Source: UBA11612 sp965228575 (GTDB lineage: Bacteria; Pseudomonadota; Alphaproteobacteria; Rhodospirillales; Rhodospirillaceae). From it: a stretch of DNA of 64,000 bases. The notes beneath the pieces are model-generated. The model saw only the letters and a list, made by a program, of their open reading frames with translations. It was not told where the DNA came from and did no database searches. Shown one piece after another: positions 26,362 through 35,117 of this stretch (its first letter is position 1; the number at the start of each line of letters is the position of its first letter). Location of the stretch: assembly GCA_965228575.1 (NCBI GenBank), contig CBDDHW010000016.1, positions 1 through 64,000 on the forward strand, in the 5' to 3' direction. Both the position numbers and the translations under genes were made by a program.

Positions 26362-26880
26362 TTACAGGAGATATTTCGCAGCGCGCAACTGAAGATTCGC
26401 TTTCAATGCCTGCTGGAGCCCACATAAGAATAGAAGTTCGGCAATTAAAAAAGGCGGCGCCATAAATATTTGAATAGCGTTCACAGTGAGCGCTGGTTTG
26501 CGCCCCTCGAACACGTGGCCCACAAACTGGATTATCCACCCGCCGATGAAACACGTTGCAACGACCGCCCAAAGAACTGGGGACTGGTTCTCGGCTATCA
26601 CAACGGCCAGCCAAAGCAGCGCACCGTAAAATACGGTTGCGAGAATACCTACTATAGGCACGGCCAGAATATATCCAAGAAGCAACACGCCGAGCACGAT
26701 GGGAGCGGCGTTCACGCTTAAACCCGCGATGTACCCCAATCGAACTTGAGTCAAAGCCAAGATCAACGAAAACACGATGAGCGGTACGCCAATATGATGA
26801 GTCGCCTGGTTGCACCAGTCGCGGTGATAGGCTGCATACATGCCCATCTGTTCAAAAAACCATTCTCGAAATCCACTCAC
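26362..26880 (-). CDS. Mpo1-like / DUF962 membrane protein
   Basis: A 172-residue membrane protein of the DUF962 (YGL010w/Mpo1) family. Hallmarks: YAAYHRDWCNQATHHIGVPL near the N-terminus and GHVFEGRKPAL near residue 130, which hold the histidines that bind iron in Mpo1, a 2-hydroxy fatty acid dioxygenase. About five hydrophobic segments. A TTG at 26901 would add seven residues; the GTG at 26880 with AGGGGATG upstream seems better. The enzymatic role is inferred from the yeast family only. Confidence 0.8.
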   Translation of the reverse strand: MSGFREWFFEQMGMYAAYHRDWCNQATHHIGVPLIVFSLILALTQVRLGYIAGLSVNAAPIVLGVLLLGYILAVPIVGILATVFYGALLWLAVVIAENQSPVLWAVVATCFIGGWIIQFVGHVFEGRKPALTVNAIQIFMAPPFLIAELLFLCGLQQALKANLQLRAAKYLL

Positions 26881-26993
26881 CGCTACTTCATCCCCTAACA
26901 ATGTGTTTTCATTACTGGCCTGATATGCAGACTAGAGAATATGCGAGATATAACAATCTCCCCACAACCAAATCGCCCAGGGTTGGGATTTAG

Positions 26994-28025
26994 ATGTTGT
27001 CAGACACTCCAAACACTCACGAAAACCCCCTAATCACTGGCCGAAAACGTGTTGCCTTCCCTGCGTTCCGCGCTCGTATTCCGTGGCTTGGTGGAGACCT
27101 ACAAACATTGCGAAATACCTTTGTTCGTCCCAAACCGGATTTCTCGCCCTATCCCTCTGAGCGGTTAATTTTAAACCTGAACGATGGATCGGGTGACGCT
27201 TTGTGGGCGCTTGCGAATCAACCGGCGAAGAATGTCGGAAAACCCACGATTATATTGATCCATGGGCTTACCGGGTGCGAAACCAGCCGCAACATCATGG
27301 TAAGCGCCGCTTACCACCTCAGCCAGGGGTACCCCGTAATCCGCCTGAATCTACGCGGAGCCGGACCCTCTTTGGGAAAATCTAAGGGCCATTATCACGC
27401 TGGACGAAGCGCAGATATTCGAAACGCAATCAGCACAATACCGGGCAAATTTAAAGTAAACGGTCTTTTCCTCATTGGCGTTTCGCTTGGCGGCAACGTG
27501 GTCCTGAAATACATGGCGGAAAGCGAAGAGCGCGGCGACGTCATCGGCGCTGCATCAGTGTGCGCTCCTATTGACCTTAAAGCATCGCAGCAACGGCTTA
27601 TGGTACCGCGAAACGCGATCTATCAGCGGCACTTGCTTAAGAGCATGAAAAAGGATGCGCTATCCTGGGCCGGTGAAAATGCGAGCGATGTACGTGATAT
27701 CCTGCCCCATATTCACACCGTTTATGACTTCGACCACCGCATTGTTGCGAAGGTCAATGGGTTTGAAAGCGCGGATGATTATTACGCGCGGTGCTCATCT
27801 AAGCCGCTCCTAAAGAAAATCAATAAACCTACCCTACTTCTTCACCCGCGAAACGACCCATGGGTGCCTGTGGAAATGTACTTAGACCTAAAGATCAATC
27901 CAGATAGCCAACTGACCTTAGCGATACCACCAGGTGGTGGGCATGTGGGATTCCACGACGCTCACGACGACACCCCATGGCACGATCGCTGCATCAATAA
28001 ATTCATCGCCGCTCTCGGACAATGA
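26994..28025 (+). CDS. YheT-type alpha/beta hydrolase
   Basis: A 343-residue hydrolase of the YheT/ABHD1-3 family. The oxyanion stretch LIHGLTGCETSRNIM, the RLNLRGAGPS segment, the nucleophile elbow IGVSLGGNVVLKYM and the C-terminal GGGHVGFHD histidine fit the family. Cytoplasmic, with no signal peptide. Known relatives act on lipid or ester substrates; the substrate here cannot be stated. It converges on the TonB receptor 21 bases away. Confidence 0.85.
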   Translation: MLSDTPNTHENPLITGRKRVAFPAFRARIPWLGGDLQTLRNTFVRPKPDFSPYPSERLILNLNDGSGDALWALANQPAKNVGKPTIILIHGLTGCETSRNIMVSAAYHLSQGYPVIRLNLRGAGPSLGKSKGHYHAGRSADIRNAISTIPGKFKVNGLFLIGVSLGGNVVLKYMAESEERGDVIGAASVCAPIDLKASQQRLMVPRNAIYQRHLLKSMKKDALSWAGENASDVRDILPHIHTVYDFDHRIVAKVNGFESADDYYARCSSKPLLKKINKPTLLLHPRNDPWVPVEMYLDLKINPDSQLTLAIPPGGGHVGFHDAHDDTPWHDRCINKFIAALGQ

Positions 28026-28046
28026 CCGACTTGCCGCAAGGCGAAC

Positions 28047-30863
28047 TTAGTAGGTAAAACGCACACCGGCGAAGAGTGTAAAGCCGTATTCCTCGTACTG
28101 AGACAAATATTGCGGTGAGTCAAAGTACGCGTAGAACGGTTCGTCGGTAATGTTCGAGGCTTCCATAAAGACCTGGAATTGGTCGGTGATCTGATACTTA
28201 CCCGAAAGATCAAGCTGGGTATGACCATCGACAAATCGGTTGACCCTTTCTCCTGCGACCTCGCCCTCATTGAGAACGTCGAGGTAGCTGCCGCGGAACG
28301 CAAGCGCGGCCCGCAAACTAAGAGGACCTTTCTCATAACCAATGCTGACATTCCCGATATGGTTCGCCTGGGCAGGGAACGGAACCTTTGTCCCATCCGC
28401 GAGAGTGCCCTCGGAGTCAGTATAGGTATAGTTGGCACCGATTAGGACGCCATCAAAGGGGGCTGGCAGGAACTCGAGCTTCTGCTGGTATGCGAGCTCG
28501 ATTCCGAACAGATCTGCCTTGTCGCCGTTAATGGCGATGTTAGCGTCGTCAAACGCAGTGAAATCGCCTGTACCGCCCAAATTGGCATCGACAATGAAGT
28601 TGTCGATACCCTTGTAGAAAACCCCGGCCGATATAATGCTGAGGTTTGTTGGATAAAACTCAATTGCAGCGTCGAGGTTAGTCGACCGATACGGCTTGAG
28701 CGCGGGATTTCCAAACGAGCCTTCTAACTCCCCGTCCTCGTCATTGATGTTGGCACGAGTTACGACGTCGGAGATGTTGGGCCGGAAGATCGTTCGTGAC
28801 GCTGCCGCACGCAGCACAATCTGATCACTCGCCTGATACCGCAGCGTCAGAGCTGGCAAGATATCAGTGTAGGACTTATCCCGCGTTACAGGCGTGATGG
28901 AGTCCAGATCTCCCTCGAGGAAGAACAGCTGGTTACCGGTGCTCTTGAATTCCGTGTGCTCGATACGAACGCCAGCGACGACGCGCAAGCGGTCGATGTC
29001 GACACTACCCATGATGTAGCCGGCGTAAATATCTTCGTTGGCGGTATAATCGCCTTCGGCGGATTTTTCTGCGGTATCGTCGCCGTTAAGTTCAAATGCC
29101 GATAGATTCTCCCCAAGTGCTCGTAGCGCGTCGACGCTGACGGCTGGGCCAAAGTTATCAAGCGGATAGTCAACGCCATCTGCAAAGAGAACATCATTGA
29201 GAGTAAGATCACCAGGCGTGTACCCATCAAAGACGTTTTCGTCGGTATCCGTGAATTTCTCACGCAGGCGAATTTTTCCACCAAATTTAAGGTACGCCGG
29301 GTAACTGCCTATGGACGTGTCATATCGAACATCCGCCTTAAAAGCCCACTCCTTCTCTTCTGTTGTTTGATCGACTTCGGTGAGCTCATCAAACTCATAG
29401 TTGTTCGGGTCGTTGAATAAGGCTTCCATAGCCGTATTGGGATAGGTAATCACCGGAAGCATCGGGTTTGAGTAATCCACCCCGATACCGAAATTCGGGA
29501 CATCCCCGTCCTCGTTAAAGTCGGCCGCCATATCAATCGTATCGAGCGCATCTTCGTACTCGCCGGACTGAGAATACCCAACCGAATATTCAAGCGTCCA
29601 GTTATCCACATAGCTCTCACCGCCAGCGAGGACCGAGTAAATTTTCTGGATTTCATAGCGATCCTTTAGATCGCGATCGACACCTACTTCACCATCAAGT
29701 AACGCCGATGTTGCGTTTCCGCTGACGAAATCCGCGTCATCTAATTTCCATTCCACCCGATGGCGAAATTCCTGGTCGGAGAACGCGTTGTAAAGCGAGC
29801 GTATATAGAGGTCAGTACTGTCGTTTGGTCGAAAATCCGCATTGAGGCTTGCGCCGAAGCGAACGCGTGTAACGTTGTATTCGCGAAATTCGAGCTCGCC
29901 GGGATAATCGACGTTCCCTTCACGCAACCAGACTTCATCAACCTCTTTATTGTCATTGGGGAAAGTGCGGTCAAACCAACTTATGGAGCCTGACAAGCCG
30001 AATTTATCTGAAAAGGTATGACTCGCGGAAGCGGACAAGCGCGGGTCAAATCGGTTTCCCTTGTCGTTGTAAACTCCTTCAGCCCGGGCTGTGAGAAAGA
30101 AGCCATCGCGATCGAAAGCGCTGGCGGTCTCGATTTCAATACTGCCGCCGATCATGTCGCCGTCCATATCCGGCTCGAACGACTTGCGCACTTCGATCGC
30201 GGAGATGAGGTCCGATGGCACAACATCGAGCGCCACTCCGCGAGTATCGCTCTCAGGTGCACCTACACGTAAGCCATTGATGGACGTGGCGTTGAGCGCA
30301 GAATTAATGCCGCGCACAACGACAAATCTGCCTTCGCCTTGATCGTTTTCAACGGTCAAGCCTGGCATGCGTCGCGTTGCTTCCGAAGCATTTTGGTCTG
30401 GGAACTGGCCAATATTGTCTGATGTGACCGCGCTAACAAACCCATCGGCGTTACGCTGTCGATTAATAGCGTTCGCTGAGGCGGCCGCTTGCCCGACAAC
30501 CAAAACGTTTTCGAGTGCTAAGACGTCGCGACCAATCGCAATCGTAACACCTGAGAGCACCTGATCGGGCGCCGTGACCGTGACAATTTGACTCACAGCC
30601 TCAGCTCCAACGTAACTGACAGTCAGGGTATGAGTTCCAACGGGTACATTGCTGAAACGAAACGCTCCGCCATCTGTGGATGTCGTGGTTAAGTTTAATT
30701 CTGGAATACGAACTTGGGCTCCGGGAAAATTTATCCGGCCCGATTGATCGCTGACTTTACCCGTAATTGTCGCTGACTGAGCGGCGGATATTGTAAGTAA
30801 GCCAAATACGATCACACTTGCCGTAGACGTAAGAACACTTACAAAAGTGGACTTCGGAGCCAT
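28047..30863 (-). CDS. TonB-dependent receptor
   Basis: An outer-membrane active-transport receptor of about 938 residues. Order: signal peptide ending AAQSA; a carboxypeptidase-regulatory-like beta sandwich (~32-110; TITGKVSDQSG, GGAFRFSNVPVGTHTLTV); plug domain (~140-250; IGQFPDQNASEATRRMPGL, GRFVVVRGI); then the beta barrel, ending in FTLFAGVRFTY with the C-terminal aromatic needed for assembly. This is the TIGR01782 type common in Caulobacterales and relatives. GGAGA eight bases before the ATG at 30863 sets the start. It diverges from a PhoX-like gene. Ligand unknown; a phosphorylated or polymeric nutrient is a guess from context. Confidence 0.9.
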   Translation of the reverse strand: MAPKSTFVSVLTSTASVIVFGLLTISAAQSATITGKVSDQSGRINFPGAQVRIPELNLTTTSTDGGAFRFSNVPVGTHTLTVSYVGAEAVSQIVTVTAPDQVLSGVTIAIGRDVLALENVLVVGQAAASANAINRQRNADGFVSAVTSDNIGQFPDQNASEATRRMPGLTVENDQGEGRFVVVRGINSALNATSINGLRVGAPESDTRGVALDVVPSDLISAIEVRKSFEPDMDGDMIGGSIEIETASAFDRDGFFLTARAEGVYNDKGNRFDPRLSASASHTFSDKFGLSGSISWFDRTFPNDNKEVDEVWLREGNVDYPGELEFREYNVTRVRFGASLNADFRPNDSTDLYIRSLYNAFSDQEFRHRVEWKLDDADFVSGNATSALLDGEVGVDRDLKDRYEIQKIYSVLAGGESYVDNWTLEYSVGYSQSGEYEDALDTIDMAADFNEDGDVPNFGIGVDYSNPMLPVITYPNTAMEALFNDPNNYEFDELTEVDQTTEEKEWAFKADVRYDTSIGSYPAYLKFGGKIRLREKFTDTDENVFDGYTPGDLTLNDVLFADGVDYPLDNFGPAVSVDALRALGENLSAFELNGDDTAEKSAEGDYTANEDIYAGYIMGSVDIDRLRVVAGVRIEHTEFKSTGNQLFFLEGDLDSITPVTRDKSYTDILPALTLRYQASDQIVLRAAASRTIFRPNISDVVTRANINDEDGELEGSFGNPALKPYRSTNLDAAIEFYPTNLSIISAGVFYKGIDNFIVDANLGGTGDFTAFDDANIAINGDKADLFGIELAYQQKLEFLPAPFDGVLIGANYTYTDSEGTLADGTKVPFPAQANHIGNVSIGYEKGPLSLRAALAFRGSYLDVLNEGEVAGERVNRFVDGHTQLDLSGKYQITDQFQVFMEASNITDEPFYAYFDSPQYLSQYEEYGFTLFAGVRFTY

Positions 30864-31139
30864 TGTAGTCTCTCCTGACATTGAAAACTGGACATTCGCA
30901 CCGCTGCGCTGCGGTGCGAAAGGGCAATATCAGAGAAACAGTGACGGGTTCTTTTCAATGGAGTGACAATTTTAAGACGCTAAAGTTTCGGAGCTGCGTT
31001 AAAAAAATCACGACCAAATTGTTCTGTAGGCTAACGCCGCAAGTTTAATAGAACCGCAATACAAGTATCGTTTATCAACATTACATGGAGCATTCTACAA
31101 TCAACCTGCTTCGTAGTTGCCTTAGCGACGGATTGATAC

Positions 31140-32462
31140 ATGATTAAATTTTTTGATGCGGATGGACAAACACCCCAAAACGCACCAGCGCGGCGAAAAT
31201 TTTTACAACAAAGTTTAGCCGCATCCGGTGTCCTAGCGATTGGTCCATCGTTGTGGGGTCCGGGTGCAAAGGGGTCTCCGCGTTCGGCATTGCCTGCGGA
31301 TGCAAGCCCAAGGGTTAGCAATATCCCCAACCTATCAGGCACGCTCAAAGAGGTGTCCATCGAGAACGACCCCGATACACGCATGCTGATTCCTGAGGGA
31401 TTCTCCGTGCGTGAGGTCGCCCGAACAGGGACACAGCCTACGAACACCTCGGATTACGTTTGGCATCGCCGCCCGGACGGCGGCGCGACATTTGCGACCG
31501 AGGATGGTGGATGGATCTACGTCTCAAATTCCGAGGTTAACTCAGCGGGCGAAGGTGGTGTTGGCGCTCTGCGGTTCAATGCGACTGGGAACGTTGTTGA
31601 TAGTTACTCAATCTGCAACAGGACCACTAACAATTGCGCCGGAGGACCAACGCCTTGGGGGACGTGGTTAACGTGTGAAGAGATTGATGGCGGGCTTGTT
31701 TATGAGTGCGATCCCGCCGGTCGGGAAACTCCCACCGCCCTCCCTGCACTAGGAGCGTTTAAGCACGAAGCGGCTGCGGTGGACATTGAACGTGGTCACA
31801 TCTACCTCACTGAAGATGAGCCAGATGGGAATTTTTATCGATTTACGCCTGATCGGAAACTTTCGAATGGCAGATTGGATCTCAATGACGGCCTGCTTGA
31901 GGTGGCCGTTGTCGCAGGTGGAGACCCAGACCGAACACGAGGCTTAACTTGGGCCCCTGTTCCCAATCCCACGCCACGGCGCAGAGTTGGCTGGTTTGAG
32001 TGGGGCGACACCCCGACCCGCAATCAAGTATTGCAAGCAACACCGTTCGACGGCGGCGAAGGATGCTGGTTCCATCAAGATGTCGTTTATTTCACCACAA
32101 AAGGGGATAATCGCGTTTGGGCGGTGGATGTTAAAGCGCAAACAATAGACGTCATATACGACCGAAGGGTGGATGACGCCATTGAGCCGGGCATCGCAGA
32201 CGTAGACAATATTGTCGTCTCCGAGACCGGCGATATCTTGGTTGCCGAAGATGGTGCGGAAATGCGTATCGTTGTGGTTGGCCCGGATTTAAAGCCATTC
32301 GAGCTGATTAATATTATGGGGCATCGCGGCTCCGAAGTGGTTGGCCCTGCCTTTAGCCCAGATGGAACCCGCTTATATTTTAGTTCACAACGTGGGCCGA
32401 GTGGCCGCGATACCGATGGCCGCACATACGAAGTGCGCGGATCATTTTTCCAGACAATGTGA
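31140..32462 (+). CDS. PhoX-like (DUF839) Tat-exported protein
   Basis: A twin-arginine signal (ARRKFLQQSLAASGVLA) opens the protein; the mature part is a DUF839/PhoX-type propeller. Blocks seen: GGPTPWGTWLTCEE, in which family members place metal ligands, EAAAVDIERGHIYLTEDEPD, GEGCWFHQDVVYFTTKGD and NIVVSETGDILVAEDG. PhoX enzymes are iron-calcium alkaline phosphatases that free phosphate from esters outside the cell; this member, 440 residues, is shorter than classic PhoX, so phosphatase activity is likely but not certain. No strong ribosome site at the ATG. A terminator follows. Confidence 0.78.
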   Translation: MIKFFDADGQTPQNAPARRKFLQQSLAASGVLAIGPSLWGPGAKGSPRSALPADASPRVSNIPNLSGTLKEVSIENDPDTRMLIPEGFSVREVARTGTQPTNTSDYVWHRRPDGGATFATEDGGWIYVSNSEVNSAGEGGVGALRFNATGNVVDSYSICNRTTNNCAGGPTPWGTWLTCEEIDGGLVYECDPAGRETPTALPALGAFKHEAAAVDIERGHIYLTEDEPDGNFYRFTPDRKLSNGRLDLNDGLLEVAVVAGGDPDRTRGLTWAPVPNPTPRRRVGWFEWGDTPTRNQVLQATPFDGGEGCWFHQDVVYFTTKGDNRVWAVDVKAQTIDVIYDRRVDDAIEPGIADVDNIVVSETGDILVAEDGAEMRIVVVGPDLKPFELINIMGHRGSEVVGPAFSPDGTRLYFSSQRGPSGRDTDGRTYEVRGSFFQTM

Positions 32463-32489
32463 GCCGTGCAGCGGAACGCAAGCACCTAG

Positions 32490-32512
32490 AGCCCGTTGTG
32501 ACGGGCTTTATT
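32490..32512 (+). terminator. Terminator after the PhoX-like gene
   Basis: AGCCCGT, loop TGTG, ACGGGCT, then TTATTC: a perfect seven-base-pair stem with a short T-rich tail. Confidence 0.6.
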
Positions 32513-32554
32513 CAAAACCAAACTAAACAATTTTTGACTAAGTAGAAAAAGCTA

Positions 32555-32631
32555 TGGCGACCCCGGCAGGATTCGAACCTGCGACCCACAGCTTAGAAGG
32601 CTGTTGCTCTATCCAGCTGAGCTACGGGGCC
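32555..32631 (-). tRNA. tRNA-Arg (anticodon TCT)
   Basis: Minus-strand cloverleaf of 77 bases with encoded CCA. It starts GGCCCCGTAGCTCAG; the anticodon loop is CTTCTAA (anticodon TCT, codon AGA); the T-arm is GGTTCGAATCC. The acceptor stem pairs fully with one G-U. Confidence 0.95.
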
Positions 32632-32651
32632 TAGATAGCCGATCTACGCGC

Positions 32652-32951
32652 TTAAGAAACCCGCGTGTAGGCAAAATTGTCCGCATACGAGCGGGGCTTA
32701 ATGACACGCTGGTTGGGTTCTTCAATTCTAAACTCCAAACCTTTGCGCTCAGCAAACGCAACCGCCTCTTCCTTCGAGGGAAACCACAACCGAAGCTGCC
32801 GATTGGTATCATTTGAACCCGCCCACCCCATAAGTGCGTCAGCTTCAATACGATCGACCGAGTCAAATTCGAGCAACCAGCGCTTGGTGTTCGCACGCCC
32901 TGACTGCATGGCGGTTTTGGCCGGCCTATAGATTCTGACAGAAACGGTCAT
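32652..32951 (-). CDS. NDUFS4-like complex I accessory subunit
   Basis: A 99-residue homologue of the mitochondrial complex I subunit NDUFS4 (ETC complex I subunit conserved region). The N-terminus VRIYRPAKTAMQSGRANTKR and the C-terminal FAERKGLEFRIEEPNQRVIK with FAYTRVS fit the family. In alphaproteobacteria such proteins associate with respiratory NADH dehydrogenase, which supports the taxonomic placement. The ATG at 32951 has AAGG eight bases upstream; the frame to 32993 is not needed. It lies between two tRNA genes; the nuo genes are elsewhere. Confidence 0.88.
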   Translation of the reverse strand: MTVSVRIYRPAKTAMQSGRANTKRWLLEFDSVDRIEADALMGWAGSNDTNRQLRLWFPSKEEAVAFAERKGLEFRIEEPNQRVIKPRSYADNFAYTRVS

Positions 32952-32998
32952 CGCGCACCTTCTGTGGTTGTTTCCTCTATATAATAGAGGCAAGCGAC

Positions 32999-33075
<77 letters not shown>

Positions 33076-33239
33076 ACGGCGCTTACTGCATCTTCGCGGC
33101 CAGAACCTAAGGGGTTTCTTATCGTCGGACAAGATGTGTGTCGTGGTTCCTCATCCCTCGGTTTTTAGCCCTTTTGAAGAGGTTTGACTGCGCATAGCTC
33201 CCCCTGCCAATGTCCTCAAACATTGATGGAGAACTAGTC

Positions 33240-33902
33240 ATGTCTCGAGAAACTACAGGTCTAGCCAAGAGCCTCCTTGAATATGTCCGCGGGGTCGGCA
33301 TGCGTGAAGACGATGATTTGCGCCGCCTTAGGGAGGAAACCGAATCCCATCCGATGGCGCGCATGCAAATTTCTCCCGAACAAGGTCAGTTCATGGCGCT
33401 CTTGGTTGAGCTCCTTGGCGCTAAAAAAACGATCGAGGTTGGAACCTTTACCGGCTATAGCGCCATGTGCGTTGCAAAAGCGATGGGAGAGAGCGGCAAG
33501 GTTGTCGCCTTGGATATCAGTGAGGAATACACAGCAGTTGCGCGAAAACATTGGGCGTTAGCAGGCGTAGACGATCGCATAGACTTACGACTTGGCCCCG
33601 CCGCGGAAAGTTTGAATGCCATGGTTGATGCTGGCGAGACGGGAGCCTATGACTTTGTGTTTATTGACGCAGACAAGACGGGTTACGAAACCTATTACGA
33701 GCTCGCCCTTTCGCTCTTAAAGACGGGTGGGCTTGTCGCCATCGACAATGTCTTGTGGAACGGCGCGGTTGCGGATCCGAGCGATCAAAGTGCTGATACC
33801 CTCGCCATTAGATCGATAAACGAGAGATTGGCGGGTGACAAGCGAGTCACCCTGAGCCTGGTTCCGATTGGCGACGGATTAACTCTCGCTAGAAAAAGGT
33901 AA
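33240..33902 (+). CDS. Class I SAM-dependent O-methyltransferase
   Basis: A 220-residue O-methyltransferase of the caffeoyl-CoA/catechol type. SAM motif I is TIEVGTFTGYSAMCVAKAM; YDFVFIDADKTGYETYYE supplies the metal-binding aspartate region; GGLVAIDNVLWNG is motif III. GGAGA seven bases before the ATG at 33240 sets the start, against an ATG at 33210. Cytoplasmic; the acceptor substrate is unknown. Confidence 0.9.
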   Translation: MSRETTGLAKSLLEYVRGVGMREDDDLRRLREETESHPMARMQISPEQGQFMALLVELLGAKKTIEVGTFTGYSAMCVAKAMGESGKVVALDISEEYTAVARKHWALAGVDDRIDLRLGPAAESLNAMVDAGETGAYDFVFIDADKTGYETYYELALSLLKTGGLVAIDNVLWNGAVADPSDQSADTLAIRSINERLAGDKRVTLSLVPIGDGLTLARKR

Positions 33903-33928
33903 ACTGTTTGAGATTGGGTAGGCCCCCA

Positions 33929-34453
33929 CTAGGAGTCAGGGAGGTTCCCAAATATTTGATGGCGAACTTTATCGCCGAGTTCAATACCGAGCTTGGCGAC
34001 CGTTCCTGCCGGCACTTCCAATACGGCCTGAACGCGCTGTCGTGGACCGACAGTGGTTTCCGAATGAGGGACTGTATTTTCTGCGATGTACGCGATCTCT
34101 CCGTCCGAACGTATGAAAAGCATGTCCAATGATATGAAAGTATTGCGCATCCAAAACCGGGCACGGTGAGGCCGGTCATAAAAAAATAGCATCCCGCGAT
34201 CTGCCGCCAAAAAATTCCGGTGCATCAAGCCGATAGAGTGCTCATCAGGAGAGTCAGCGAGCTCAACCACAAAATGATGGCTCATCTCATCACTTTCAAC
34301 AATGAGTGGAGATTGGGGAAGCGACTGCGCTTTCGCGGGGTTGAGCGGCTCGTAGGGTCTTAAGCCTTGCGCGTAGGCATCAAAACCCACCAGCGAAAGC
34401 GCTACAACAAGAGCGAAAACCCCTGTCCACACGCTATTTATACGGTACCCCAT
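33929..34453 (-). CDS. DUF192 exported protein
   Basis: A signal peptide (ALVVALSLVGFDAYA) is followed by a DUF192 domain: VELADSPDEHSIGLMHRNFL, GMLFFYDRPHRARFWMRNTF, SLDMLFIRSDGEIAYI and ALEVPAGT-type C-terminal block (VLEVPAGTVAKLGIELGD). DUF192 proteins are small beta-barrel proteins of unknown function. Start placed at the ATG at 34453, four bases after the end of the Panacea gene, so the two are probably cotranscribed. No clear ribosome site. About 174 residues. Confidence 0.83.
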   Translation of the reverse strand: MGYRINSVWTGVFALVVALSLVGFDAYAQGLRPYEPLNPAKAQSLPQSPLIVESDEMSHHFVVELADSPDEHSIGLMHRNFLAADRGMLFFYDRPHRARFWMRNTFISLDMLFIRSDGEIAYIAENTVPHSETTVGPRQRVQAVLEVPAGTVAKLGIELGDKVRHQIFGNLPDS

Positions 34454-34457
34454 ATAC

Positions 34458-35030
34458 TTAATGATCGACACGTTTGGGCATCCAGCGATTGACGCTAACA
34501 GGTTTGCCGTCATGATTTCTCATGAGCTTGGGACGTATAACACGGCCTGCGTCCGGTGCTTCAGTTCGTGGGCTCGTGTCCGCAGTACGGTTATGAGACG
34601 ATCCTTGCGTCCCATAAAAATCTACCATTTCATCAAAGAAAATTTCTGTATCGGGCCCCAAGGCATACGCATTTGCATAAGGTGCGTGTCCGCAAATGAC
34701 CTTATTGAGATAATCAACCGAATGCGCCCCAAATTGACGCCAGACACTGTCAAGGACATGACGCGGAACATCGCCAATCGGACCGACATCAACTTCTGGC
34801 CTACCGCGCGCAAACGCCTTAAATATTGTTGGTTCTATAGGCCCCTCCTCCGCCGCGACAAACGTCGCCGGCATAAGTTTTGCGCGGCTTTGTAATGCAC
34901 CGTAATACGCCTGAGAAAGAAACATCATTCGATGCATTTTCTGGGGTTGAAGGTACTCGCCATCGTCGGTCGCCCTATCGATGAGCCAAAACGCAACTTC
35001 AAAGGAAGATTCGACAGCCGTTGGACGCAT
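34458..35030 (-). CDS. Panacea (DUF4065/SocA-like) domain protein
   Basis: The N-terminal 130 residues resemble the Panacea domain: EVAFWLIDRATDDGEYLQPQ, KMHRMMFLSQAYYGAL and AAEEGPIEPTIFKAF correspond to the usual K-L-K-L-L-Y-F-A-Q and G-P-V-x-x-x-V-Y elements. Panacea proteins act as chaperone-like antitoxins or proteolysis adaptors. The C-terminal 55 residues are basic and probably disordered. The next gene is a DUF192 protein, not a toxin, so this is an orphan or a housekeeping form. The identification rests on motif resemblance. Confidence 0.65.
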   Translation of the reverse strand: MRPTAVESSFEVAFWLIDRATDDGEYLQPQKMHRMMFLSQAYYGALQSRAKLMPATFVAAEEGPIEPTIFKAFARGRPEVDVGPIGDVPRHVLDSVWRQFGAHSVDYLNKVICGHAPYANAYALGPDTEIFFDEMVDFYGTQGSSHNRTADTSPRTEAPDAGRVIRPKLMRNHDGKPVSVNRWMPKRVDH

Positions 35031-35117
35031 GCCTAAATTTCGCCCTTTAAACCAATAATCATAAGCTAATTTACCCGAGTTAGACCCTATGCCAAGTGTG
35101 CCGCAATTCTACATCAA

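Noticed and set aside
30941..30967. Pho box between the TonB receptor and the PhoX-like gene
   Set aside because: Only two GTGAC half sites 22 bases apart; the CTGTCAT-type direct repeats with 11-base period are not present.
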